DNA of 64,000 nt from an uncultured Bacteroidales bacterium (GTDB lineage Bacteria; Bacteroidota; Bacteroidia; Bacteroidales; P3): contig CAMUZR010000011.1 in assembly GCA_947165255.1 (NCBI GenBank), forward strand, positions 25,627-89,626. Reading direction: 5' to 3'. The notes beneath the pieces are model-generated. The model ran no database searches, was not told the origin of the DNA, and worked only from the letters and a program-made list of their open reading frames with translations. The number at the start of each line of letters is the position of its first letter. Positions within the stretch are counted from its first letter, which is position 1. This document shows, one piece after another, positions 9,946 through 19,148 of this stretch. Made by a program: the position numbers and the translations under genes.

Positions 9946-10187
9946 GCTTTCGAGAGATAGAAAGCAGTGAATCAAGAAAAAGCATTGCTAAAAGTCCTAA
10001 TCTGAAATTTCGCCAAAATTCATATGGGCAGACGGAGCAATTCTGCTTTCGCTTGTAGTGTATGCTTTAGGCTAAGTCCTTCGGCATATTCTCAGGCGTG
10101 AGATATGTTCCAGAGGCTCCGTTGCCCATAAAGGTGTTTGGCGATACCTCAGATTAACGGACATGAGCATATACCTCATGCCTTTTC
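9946..10187 (+). ncRNA. Structured stable RNA, 6S-like architecture
   Basis: Nested long stem: GTCC+TAATCTGA (9994-10005) with TCAGATTA+AC+GGAC (10149-10162); CGCCAAA (10011-10017) with TTTGGCG (10137-10143); ATGGGCA (10024-10030) with TGCCCAT (10123-10129); ACGGAGC (10032-10038) with GCTCCGT (10116-10122). Own promoter and 3' terminator. Confidence 0.65.
10162..10187 (+). terminator. Intrinsic terminator of the structured RNA
   Basis: CATGAG(10162-10167)/CTCATG(10175-10180) followed by CCTTTTCTTATTTT. Confidence 0.55.
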
Positions 10188-10355
10188 TTATTTTGGGTAC
10201 TTGACTTGTTCTGTAGTCTTAATATAATACAATTTGGTTTAAACTTTTTGCTATGATTGTTGACTACAAGAAAAACCACAAGATAAGGATGTATCTAAAT
10301 AAGGAAGAGAAAGCCTGAAAAATATTCTGCTAAAAAGAAACTGTAATAGAACTCA

Positions 10356-13300
10356 TTGAAAGAGTACATAATGACATATAGTGAACAAATACAAAACCTA
10401 ACGGACATCTCATTTAGCAAGATTATTGAGATTAACAAAGCTCTTGCTCCCGAGTATGGGCAAAATCGTCAATTATATAATAGTCTCAATCATGGTGTTT
10501 CCATATTAGAAGAAGAAGACCAGCTATTAGCATATATCGCTAATTATGGTGAAATGCATCAGAAAAAAATAGGTGAAATTCTTCCTAGGATTAACATCGA
10601 GGAACTGAGAAATACAGATATCCAGATAATCGATTGGGGGTGCGGGCAAGGATTGGCGACCTGCTGCCTTTTTGACTACTTGAAGGAGAAGAATGACAAT
10701 CTTGATATGGTCAAAAAAGTGGTTTTGATAGAGCCCTCTACAGCAGCTTCGAATAGAGCCCAGTTGCACGTAAATGCTTATTTGAAAGGTGACGAGAGGA
10801 TAGTTGTCATAAACAAACTTCTTAACGAGGTAACCGATACAGATATATCATCCACCACGCCTATCACCATCCATCTTTTCTCAAACATCTTGGACATCGC
10901 AACAATAGACTTGCTCCAACTTTCAAACACTATCAAAAAAGGCATACAGGACAAACATATATTCATCTGTATTGGGCCACTCAATTATGGCAATAATAGG
11001 ATTGACACCTTTTGGGGCTACTTTAATGAAGCGACAAATGTTTTTAGTCATTCCCATGGACGTCAGGAGTATAATAAAAGAGGAGAATTAGAACAGTCGT
11101 ACAATTATACGGCAAAGAGTCGCATTTTTGAGATAGATGGCGGTATTAGCAGACTGATATTTGTCGACTACTATCTTCCAAAACAATTCCATGCTGCATA
11201 TCAGTTGGATGCAGTCCGGAATGCACTGAAAGATGTAGACAAAGCCAAAGTGGATGGGCTATATCGGATGCTGTCTGATTTTGAGATACAGACTCCATTT
11301 GACATTGGTGCAAGCATATATGAGGATGTGCATCCGCTTCTGGCTGTATTAAGCAATATAATTGTAAGGGGATTGCCAACAAAGGCAAGTCCTTTTATAG
11401 AGAAAGCATTTGCCTCATTCGGAAACAGGCTTATCAAGGATGAATTAGGCGGCATCAACTTCAATATAGAAGGTCTTGAGCCGTCAGATCTATTCACAGC
11501 TCTGCATATAATAGATTCCCGATGGGAGCTCAACGCCGACAACTATAATGGTGAAGTATTGGATAGCGATTTGGAAAAGACATTTATCACTCAAACCTCT
11601 TCACAAATACTGCGACAGATACTGCAGCCTCAGCGAAGTATGGAGAGCATCACAACAAAGTCGGAGCATTATGCGCAGCGAGTTGATTTCGCATTTGAAT
11701 TCCCATATACTACAAAGGATAGCGCAGGTTTTGACAGAAAAGGACATGTTATCGAATTGGATGGGGATAAATACCATAGTGATACTAGTCAAATTCTATT
11801 CGACCAACAGCGTGAATATGAATTAATCTCATCAATGTGGTATTGCATAAGGCTTGGTGAGAATGATATTAATAAGGACGAGAGGGATTTATATTACCTT
11901 GGGAGCGAATACGTTCAAAAAATTCATGAGGCATACCTCCGTACTTATGACAAGACTTGGACAGATGCGCTCCAACTGACACTTTCGCCGATAGCCATAG
12001 CACGACTAGAGAAGACCGTCGTGGAAGCTTTAATGACTGGCAAGCTCAGCCTCAACGAAAAACAATGGAAGATTCTGGTCATTGAACGTGATGTACCTTG
12101 TGCGGCATTGGCATTTGAAGATTTGAAAAGGATGTTCAATCATTTAGCGAGGTTGAGTGAAGATCATTCAAATCTGCATTTCCCCGATGTGGAGTTGAAG
12201 ATTGTTAGCACCAGAGAATTTGCTTCATCGCCCCTGCACCGCAGAGTAAAAGTTGTAATGGACGAGTACCACTCGAACGAAGAGTACGACATGGTGATTG
12301 ATTGCTCCATGCTCCGTCGAGCTGGTTTGGAGAACTTGGACTTTAGCGAGTTTAAATGTAAAAATAAGTGCTATTTTATCATTAGGTCGTCACATTACCA
12401 TCGGAACGAGCGACAAATATATACCTCCGACAGGATTGTGTACAAGCCCTTGGTAAATATTGACAATCAGGGCAGATATATTGATATACCATACAACGTA
12501 TACGACTTAAAGCACTTCCTGCAATTGCTCTTTAGAAAGCGAGATTTCCGACCGGGGCAGACCCCGATATTGAGCCGTGCGCTGCAGTACAAGTCTGTAA
12601 TTGGGCTGTTGCCAACTGGCGGAGGAAAGTCTCTCACATACCAAATAGCAGCATTTCTGCAGCCAGGAGTAACTCTTGTAATTGACCCCCTACGCTCTCT
12701 GATGAAAGACCAGTACGATGGGTTGCTTAATGCAAAGATAGACGTATGTACCTATATTAATTCATCTATTGATGTCCCTGACACAATTGTAGATCCAGAC
12801 GAAAGAAAACAGTATCAGATTGAAGAACGAGAACGCCGCTCAAAACGTATGGAGAAATCAGAGCTTCTGTTTGTTTTCATGTCTCCCGAAAGACTGTCCA
12901 TCCTCAATTTCAGGCAACGACTAAAGAATATGTGCGACACAGGTGTTTATTTCTCATACGGTGTGATAGATGAAGTTCATTGCGTATCTGAGTGGGGACA
13001 TGATTTCCGCTTCACATATCTTCATCTGGGCAGAAATTTGTATCAGTATGTCTTACCCAAGCAACGAGAAGAGAAGAAAAACCACATTGCCCTATTTGGC
13101 CTAACCGCAACAGCATCATTTGACGTATTGGCAGATGTCGAACGAGAACTATCGGGAAACGGCGCATTCCCGTTAGACTCAGAAACCATCGTTCGTAATG
13201 GCAACACAAACAGATTCGAGCTTCAATATAAAATAGAACCCATTCCAGTTGAGTTTCCAACAAATAATGCTGGCGTAGCAAACATGAAAGAAGCCAAGTG

Positions 13301-15455
13301 GAGCATTTATGATACCAAAAAAGCCGCTCTCGATGGTTTGATCTCGAATATGCCCGATTATTTGAACCAGTTGTTAACAGACGACTCCTTACACAAAATA
13401 AAAGAAAACTATGGCAAAAAGAAACCGAGAGCAGACAGCACTATAGAAGCCATATCTCTTCAGGTGGAAATACCAGATAGCTTCATAGGCAAGGCCGATT
13501 CGTATGATTATGGAGGTATAGTGTTCTGTCCTCACAAAAGTAGCAAAAAGAAATTATTAAAGACAGGTTTATCTGTTTATGGCAATGAAGAAAATTTAAT
13601 AAATAAACATCCAAACATTTATATTGGGACATTTGTGGGCAGCAGTAATAGCGCAAATATTACCACCAATTCACCTATCGACTCTGACGAAGACTCTATT
13701 TCTGTCGATGAAGATAAACTATCGATGAAAAACCTCGAGTTATTCAGGGATAACAAGATTCCATTGATGATTGCCACAAAGGCCTTCGGAATGGGTATTG
13801 ACAAACCAAATGTGCGGTATACCATTAATATGAACCATTCCAGTTCTCTGGAAAGCTTTGTACAAGAAGCCGGTAGAGCGGGACGTGATAGAAAAATGGC
13901 TTTGGCCGTGATAATGTTCTCTAAATATGAGATTGCCCGTGTTAATCCATTTTCTACTTATTATACACCAGCAGAGAATGGGAAGTGGTATAACATCAAA
14001 GAACTTGAGACAATAGCTGGACGGAAACAAATACCATTATCGGAATTTGAAAAATGTGACGAATCGGATGACCTTGTAAAATTAAGATGCAAGCAGTGTG
14101 GGGAAGGTTGTAAACGGTTTGAGAAAAACTGTTGTGAGTGGGGCTGTAGCCATTTCGACTTCTGTAATCATGCAAGTGACAAATGCAAGAAAGCATGTGA
14201 ATATTTGAACTCTTGCGGGAAAATGAGTTCGATTCCTTCAGGGGATAGATGGGGAAATGTGGATCATTTAAAAAGCTACAAAGACAAGTATGGTTTCTTA
14301 ACTCCTGAGAATTATGAATACTTAAATGCCGACTATGAAACTGTAATGTTCTTTTACAACCAGAACTTCAAAGGAGAGCTAATTGAGAAGCAATACATGC
14401 ATCAGCTTTTGAGCAAAAAAAAGATGACGATATCAGACAACGACGATGGAGATATTAATAATGGTCAAACGGTATCAGGTTTTCTGGCTTCATTACAATC
14501 CGCCAATATAAAAGATGCGATAGTATCGTACATTCATTATGATGAGCCAGAATACGAAGACATCGCTAAAGCCATTTATCGAATGTGTTGTATTGAACTC
14601 ATTGACGACTTCACACAGGATTTTAACACGAATCAATTCAGAATTGTGACAACAAAAAAAGCAGATGGAGAATACTATAATGCTCTAGAAAGATATCTAA
14701 GGCGCTATTACTCCGAAGAACGTGCTAAAGAGTTGATTGAAGAAGTTCCAGATTACAAAGGAGACAATGAGATACATAAGTGTCTTGGTTTTTTAACCCA
14801 CTTCATATATGACAAGATTGCGGTAAAGAGAAAAAGAGCTATTGATGATATAAGAAATTTTTGTCTGCGTGGAATCCGAAAAGAATCGGACTGGAAAGAT
14901 GTAAATGAGGATTTGAAGGATGAGTTGTATTTCTATTTCAACTCAAAATATGCCCGTCGGGGTTATACAACAGAAAGCGGTTTGCCTTATTCTTTGACTG
15001 ACGAAACATATGAGGGAAAGACATCATCAGAGGATACTGTGTTCAAATATATGGAAGTGGTGGATGACAACTGGATTTCCAAGCATTCTGAAGTCGGCTC
15101 AGCACAAATTGACAATGCAAAACATCTGTACGGTGCAGTACGTTTGATTAAACGCAATTTGACAGACGATAACCCGGCCATTTATTTACTAAACGCTTTT
15201 TGTTTAATGTTTCTTGGCACGAATGACAACAAGACACTAGAAGAAGAATTAGGGGAAATGTATGAAAAGGGAATGGTCGGTTTTTTTGAAAGGACAGAAT
15301 CAGAGGGGCATTTCTGGAATGACATTTTTAACAGGTTCAATAGCAATCCATATGTAGCCAATTACATTGCAGACAAAACTCTTTTGAAAGCATATATCAT
15401 TTTAAAAATACACGAAATAGAAACCCACCAGATTAATAATAATTATTCCGCATAG
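10356..15455 (+). CDS. SAM-methyltransferase-like / DUF559-Vsr-like PD-(D/E)XK / RecQ-type helicase fusion, putative defence protein
   Basis: 1699 aa; IIDWGCGQG (SAM motif I) with VVLIEPS; VIELDGDKYHSD...DQQREYELISSMWYCIRLGE (DUF559/Vsr-like); LLPTGGGKSLTYQ (Walker A); IDEVHCVSEWGHDFR; LTATAS; AFGMGIDKPNVRYTINMNHSSSLESFVQEAGRAGRD; Cys cluster CKQCGEGC...CCEWGCSHFDFC. Confidence 0.85.
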   Translation: MKEYIMTYSEQIQNLTDISFSKIIEINKALAPEYGQNRQLYNSLNHGVSILEEEDQLLAYIANYGEMHQKKIGEILPRINIEELRNTDIQIIDWGCGQGLATCCLFDYLKEKNDNLDMVKKVVLIEPSTAASNRAQLHVNAYLKGDERIVVINKLLNEVTDTDISSTTPITIHLFSNILDIATIDLLQLSNTIKKGIQDKHIFICIGPLNYGNNRIDTFWGYFNEATNVFSHSHGRQEYNKRGELEQSYNYTAKSRIFEIDGGISRLIFVDYYLPKQFHAAYQLDAVRNALKDVDKAKVDGLYRMLSDFEIQTPFDIGASIYEDVHPLLAVLSNIIVRGLPTKASPFIEKAFASFGNRLIKDELGGINFNIEGLEPSDLFTALHIIDSRWELNADNYNGEVLDSDLEKTFITQTSSQILRQILQPQRSMESITTKSEHYAQRVDFAFEFPYTTKDSAGFDRKGHVIELDGDKYHSDTSQILFDQQREYELISSMWYCIRLGENDINKDERDLYYLGSEYVQKIHEAYLRTYDKTWTDALQLTLSPIAIARLEKTVVEALMTGKLSLNEKQWKILVIERDVPCAALAFEDLKRMFNHLARLSEDHSNLHFPDVELKIVSTREFASSPLHRRVKVVMDEYHSNEEYDMVIDCSMLRRAGLENLDFSEFKCKNKCYFIIRSSHYHRNERQIYTSDRIVYKPLVNIDNQGRYIDIPYNVYDLKHFLQLLFRKRDFRPGQTPILSRALQYKSVIGLLPTGGGKSLTYQIAAFLQPGVTLVIDPLRSLMKDQYDGLLNAKIDVCTYINSSIDVPDTIVDPDERKQYQIEERERRSKRMEKSELLFVFMSPERLSILNFRQRLKNMCDTGVYFSYGVIDEVHCVSEWGHDFRFTYLHLGRNLYQYVLPKQREEKKNHIALFGLTATASFDVLADVERELSGNGAFPLDSETIVRNGNTNRFELQYKIEPIPVEFPTNNAGVANMKEAKWSIYDTKKAALDGLISNMPDYLNQLLTDDSLHKIKENYGKKKPRADSTIEAISLQVEIPDSFIGKADSYDYGGIVFCPHKSSKKKLLKTGLSVYGNEENLINKHPNIYIGTFVGSSNSANITTNSPIDSDEDSISVDEDKLSMKNLELFRDNKIPLMIATKAFGMGIDKPNVRYTINMNHSSSLESFVQEAGRAGRDRKMALAVIMFSKYEIARVNPFSTYYTPAENGKWYNIKELETIAGRKQIPLSEFEKCDESDDLVKLRCKQCGEGCKRFEKNCCEWGCSHFDFCNHASDKCKKACEYLNSCGKMSSIPSGDRWGNVDHLKSYKDKYGFLTPENYEYLNADYETVMFFYNQNFKGELIEKQYMHQLLSKKKMTISDNDDGDINNGQTVSGFLASLQSANIKDAIVSYIHYDEPEYEDIAKAIYRMCCIELIDDFTQDFNTNQFRIVTTKKADGEYYNALERYLRRYYSEERAKELIEEVPDYKGDNEIHKCLGFLTHFIYDKIAVKRKRAIDDIRNFCLRGIRKESDWKDVNEDLKDELYFYFNSKYARRGYTTESGLPYSLTDETYEGKTSSEDTVFKYMEVVDDNWISKHSEVGSAQIDNAKHLYGAVRLIKRNLTDDNPAIYLLNAFCLMFLGTNDNKTLEEELGEMYEKGMVGFFERTESEGHFWNDIFNRFNSNPYVANYIADKTLLKAYIILKIHEIETHQINNNYSA

Positions 15456-15457
15456 CT

Positions 15458-16489
15458 ATGATAGACAAAATCAACCAATCTTTACTCCAATTGGAAGAAG
15501 ATCTTAAGGGAATCGAATCTGCCAAAAAACAGGTGGAGGAAGTTTTGAAATCCCACAAAGATTTGCAGAACACTGTTTCTGACTATATCCGAGCGTTGGG
15601 GATTCTACAGACAAACACCCTATCACTTATTGAGGTCATCAAGAATCAGAATGAAAGCGACCTATCCATCTTAAAGAATAATGTTGAGCAGATAAAGAAA
15701 AATTGCGATGAAATCTTATCCACATTCAGCACAAATGTCGAGAGTGTATTTTCAACTTTTAAGGATAGGATTGACCAATCAGTTGACCACTTGAAAGATG
15801 GTTGCAATAGTGTAGCATCAGCATTCGCGAAAGGTGTTGATGAAGCACTTGCCTCATTACAGTCGAGAGTGGACGAGTCTGTAAAAAAAATTGATGATAA
15901 GGTATCAGTATTGAATACATCCATCAAAACGTTAGGTGAGATTGAATCTTCATTTAGAGAGTCTGTCAAAAAAGTGGATGCGATTAAAAATGCCATAGAC
16001 AAAATATTGGACGAGTTGATTTCATCGCAAAAGAGCCAGGATGAGTGTCTTGAATCCATAAAAAAAGACATCTTATCTGTTGCTACCAAACTTGATGAAT
16101 CGGAATCAAAACTAGAAAAGCTAAACAGCGACTTATCTGCCCAGATAAAAGCCATTGACACCTACTTACACTCGTCATTTAGTATTGTGACCAATGCAAT
16201 ACAAGATTGCGCTAATAATATTCAGCAGATACAGAACGTCCAAAATCAACAATTAAACATACTGACAGGAGCTGTCAATGCGATAAATAACATTTCAAAT
16301 GGAGTTTCTAAAATCGATTCGAATGTTCTTTCTATAATCAGTACACAGCAATCATTATTGATCCAAATATCGAAGGACAAAAAAGATATAGTAGGAGAAC
16401 TGAGCAAACAGAGAAAGACGACTTCCATACTATTGGTCATCTGCATTTTATCGTTACTGGCAGCTGTGGCATCATTATTATTAAGATAA
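15458..16489 (+). CDS. Coiled-coil protein with C-terminal transmembrane anchor
   Basis: 343 aa; long heptad-rich helical sequence; C-terminal SILLVICILSLLAAVASLLLR. Starts 2 nt after the helicase stop. Confidence 0.85.
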   Translation: MIDKINQSLLQLEEDLKGIESAKKQVEEVLKSHKDLQNTVSDYIRALGILQTNTLSLIEVIKNQNESDLSILKNNVEQIKKNCDEILSTFSTNVESVFSTFKDRIDQSVDHLKDGCNSVASAFAKGVDEALASLQSRVDESVKKIDDKVSVLNTSIKTLGEIESSFRESVKKVDAIKNAIDKILDELISSQKSQDECLESIKKDILSVATKLDESESKLEKLNSDLSAQIKAIDTYLHSSFSIVTNAIQDCANNIQQIQNVQNQQLNILTGAVNAINNISNGVSKIDSNVLSIISTQQSLLIQISKDKKDIVGELSKQRKTTSILLVICILSLLAAVASLLLR

Positions 16490-16705
16490 TTCACATGTAG
16501 TATGAACATGATGAATGAAACCCTTAATAATAGGGATTATTGACATACGGGTAGAGACAGTTTTGTTGTATAGTAATAATACGTAAAAATGGTTTTTCGA
16601 CAGAGATAGGTGGAAAAAGGTTTACACGATAATCCAAAAGTGGAAGATGGAACAGGATTCGACCAATAATGGCAATAATAACACTTGATGTAATTGTGAG
16701 GAATC

Positions 16706-17761
16706 ATGAACGACAAGGTAAGAATTACGCTTGACGATGGGAGCGTGGTGGAGACCACGATGCACCCGGTGATTGTGTCGGCGAGCCGGGCGACGGATAT
16801 TCCGGCCTTTTATGCCGACTGGTTTTTCTATCGGTTGCAACGGGGGTATTCGGCTTGGATTAACCCTTTCAACAATAGGAAGGGGTATGTGTCGTACCGG
16901 GACACGCGTTTTATTGTATTTTGGTCGAAAAACCCGAAACCGCTTCTGGAACACTTAGACGAGCTGGACCGGCGGGGTATTGGCTGTTATGTCCAATATA
17001 CGCTGAACGACTATGAAGGGGACGGTCTGGAAAAGAACGTTCCTTCCTTGGGTGAGCGCATCGACACGTTCCGACGGCTGGTGGACAGGCTTGGCAAAGG
17101 ACATATGATTTGGCGGTTTGACCCCTTGGTGCTGACTGACCGCATCGATGAGGAGGCGCTTTTGGAGAAGATAGCCCGCGTGGGTGAGCAGCTGAGGGGC
17201 TATACCGAGAAATTGGTATTCAGTTTCGCCGATATTGCTAGTTACCGTAAAGTGAAACACAACCTGCAGGAGGCCAATATTTGCTGTAAAGAATGGGACG
17301 AACCTAGAATGCGTGCATTTGCCGCACGCTTGGTTGACCTGAACAGGAGTTGGGGCTATACCTTGGCCACGTGTGGCGAACAGGTCCAACTACCGGGGGT
17401 GGAACACAACCACTGTGTGGACCACGACCTGATTATCCGTCTGGCTTATCGCGATGAACAGCTGATGAAATATCTAGGCGTAACAAAAATTCCAGTGCAA
17501 CGCGATATGTTTGGCAATGCCGAGTTGCTGGAAGGTGGCATTCTATTGGACAACGGTATGGTGGCCATACAACGGAAAAAAATGCCCGACAAGGGACAGC
17601 GAAAGGCTTGCGGCTGCATGGTGAGCAAGGACATAGGACAATATAATACTTGTTTGCACCAATGCGAATACTGTTATGCTACTGCCAGCAAGGAGATTGC
17701 GCAGCGCAACTGGAGTCTGCATCAAGCCAATCCACAAGGGGAGACCATTTCAGGGAAATAG
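16706..17761 (+). CDS. DUF1848 family protein (radical-SAM-like)
   Basis: 351 aa; VIVSASRATDIPAFYADWFFYRLQRGYSAWINPFN...FIVFWSKNPKP, C-terminal CGCMVSKDIGQYNTCLHQCEYCYA. Confidence 0.85.
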   Translation: MNDKVRITLDDGSVVETTMHPVIVSASRATDIPAFYADWFFYRLQRGYSAWINPFNNRKGYVSYRDTRFIVFWSKNPKPLLEHLDELDRRGIGCYVQYTLNDYEGDGLEKNVPSLGERIDTFRRLVDRLGKGHMIWRFDPLVLTDRIDEEALLEKIARVGEQLRGYTEKLVFSFADIASYRKVKHNLQEANICCKEWDEPRMRAFAARLVDLNRSWGYTLATCGEQVQLPGVEHNHCVDHDLIIRLAYRDEQLMKYLGVTKIPVQRDMFGNAELLEGGILLDNGMVAIQRKKMPDKGQRKACGCMVSKDIGQYNTCLHQCEYCYATASKEIAQRNWSLHQANPQGETISGK

Positions 17762-17770
17762 CTCGTGGGC

Positions 17771-18003
17771 TTATGGCTGAGCTTGGTGGGCGGTTTTGAG
17801 GAGGCCAAGTTCGATTAATAACTCATCAGTGAGGTAATCATCGCTCATGCAGTGCATGTCGGCGATGCCGTTGCTTATGAGTTCGAAAGTTTTGGAATCG
17901 TAGAATTTGTTTGCGCTTCTTCGTATGAAAGTCCTGCTCGTTCGGCAAAGGATTTCACGATACGGGCATATTTCATCTGTAGTATTGCAGGGATTGCTTC
18001 CAT
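17771..18003 (-). pseudogene. DUF3791-like gene with 1-nt frameshift
   Basis: Reverse strand: MEAIPAILQMKYARIVKSFAERAGLSYEEAQT then, after a -1 slip near 17906-17908, FYDSKTFELISNGIADMHCMSDDYLTDELLIELGLLKTAHQAQP*. The span is 233 nt, one short of a multiple of three. Confidence 0.75.
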
Positions 18004-18006
18004 GGC

Positions 18007-19148
18007 TATGCGTGAGTTCGGGATAACTTTGTTAATAACTTTATCAGAAAAAGAGAAGGTAATCACAAGAAAATTCGTATCTTTGTAGTTGTAAATCAAA
18101 ATAATAATAAAGATACAATCCTTATGATTACCGACGACAAAATTACTGAAATTTTCTGTACCGTGGACGAATTCAGCAAAAATTTCGATTCCGAGCTTGA
18201 GAAAAACCTTCTCTCGGCCTCTGGCAAGCAGCGTCGCCGCCGCAAGGCGACCATGTCCGACAGCGAGATAATGACCGTGCAGCTGATGTTCCACCTCGGA
18301 GGGTACAAGTGCTTCAAACATTTCTACATCCACTACATTCTCTGCAGCTGCAAGGACCTCTTCCCCACGGCAGTCTCTTACAACCGCTTCGTGGAGTTGG
18401 AGAGCCGTGTGTTCTTCGTCATGATGTTCTTTCTGAGGATGAGCGCTTTCGGCCGATGCAACGGCGTGAGCTACGTGGACTCCACCATGATACCCGTCTG
18501 CCACAACGTCAGGCGATACATGAACAAGGTGTTCAAAGGGTTTGCCGGCGACGGGAAGGGGACGATGGGCTGGTGCCACGGCTTCAAGCTGCACTTCGTC
18601 TGCAACGACCAAGCGGAAATCATCACCTTCTGCCTCACCACCGCCAATACCGACTACCGCGACCCCAAGGTGTGGAAGGTGCTGGCGAAGGACCTGTACG
18701 GCAGGGTGTTCGCCGACCGCGGATATATCTCGCAAAGGCTCTTCGACGACCTCTTCGACGACGGCATACACCTCGTCACAGGCATAAAGTCCAACATGAA
18801 GAACAAGCTCATGCCGCTGTGGGACAAGATAATGCTGCGCAAACGCTATGTCATCGAGTGCATCAACGACACGCTGAAGAACACCGAGACGCTCGTCCAC
18901 TCGCGTCACCGCTCCATCAACAACTTCATCATGAACCTTGTGTCCGCACTCGGTGCCTATTGCTTCTACGACAACAAGCCTCGCGCCCTTTCCGGTTTCG
19001 AGGTAGTCACGACAAGCCAGCTCTCTCTTTTCTAGGCCTTAGCCTCATCGACGGCTCCATCTGTCAAACCCCTCTCAGCAGACGGGTCTTCCTATTGCAC
19101 CCCGCTTTTGAACATTTCTGTAATAATTATATCCCGAACTCACGCATA
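18007..19148. mobile_element. IS982-family insertion sequence with terminal inverted repeats
   Basis: TATGCGTGAGTTCGGGATA at 18007-18025 and its exact reverse complement TATCCCGAACTCACGCATA at 19130-19148 flank the transposase. Confidence 0.88.
18124..19035 (+). CDS. IS982 family transposase
   Basis: 303 aa; SDSEIMTVQLMFHLGGYKCFKHFYIHY, VDSTMIPVCHNVRRYMNKVFKGFAGDGKGTMGWCHGFKLH, ERYVIE-like KRYVIECINDTLKN. Confidence 0.9.
   Translation: MITDDKITEIFCTVDEFSKNFDSELEKNLLSASGKQRRRRKATMSDSEIMTVQLMFHLGGYKCFKHFYIHYILCSCKDLFPTAVSYNRFVELESRVFFVMMFFLRMSAFGRCNGVSYVDSTMIPVCHNVRRYMNKVFKGFAGDGKGTMGWCHGFKLHFVCNDQAEIITFCLTTANTDYRDPKVWKVLAKDLYGRVFADRGYISQRLFDDLFDDGIHLVTGIKSNMKNKLMPLWDKIMLRKRYVIECINDTLKNTETLVHSRHRSINNFIMNLVSALGAYCFYDNKPRALSGFEVVTTSQLSLF

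Noticed and set aside
9946-10187. Structured RNA read as tmRNA, RNase P or a retron RNA
   Set aside because: No tRNA-like ends or tag ORF, no RNase P core motifs seen, and no reverse transcriptase adjacent.
16706-17761. DUF1848 gene as third member of the defence candidate
   Set aside because: Separated by a 216-bp gap with its own start region; the family is found widely without defence genes. Kept as a neighbour only.
17875-18909. 344-aa minus ORF across the IS
   Set aside because: Antisense of the transposase joined by chance to the DUF3791 relic; only the last ~42 residues are real family sequence.
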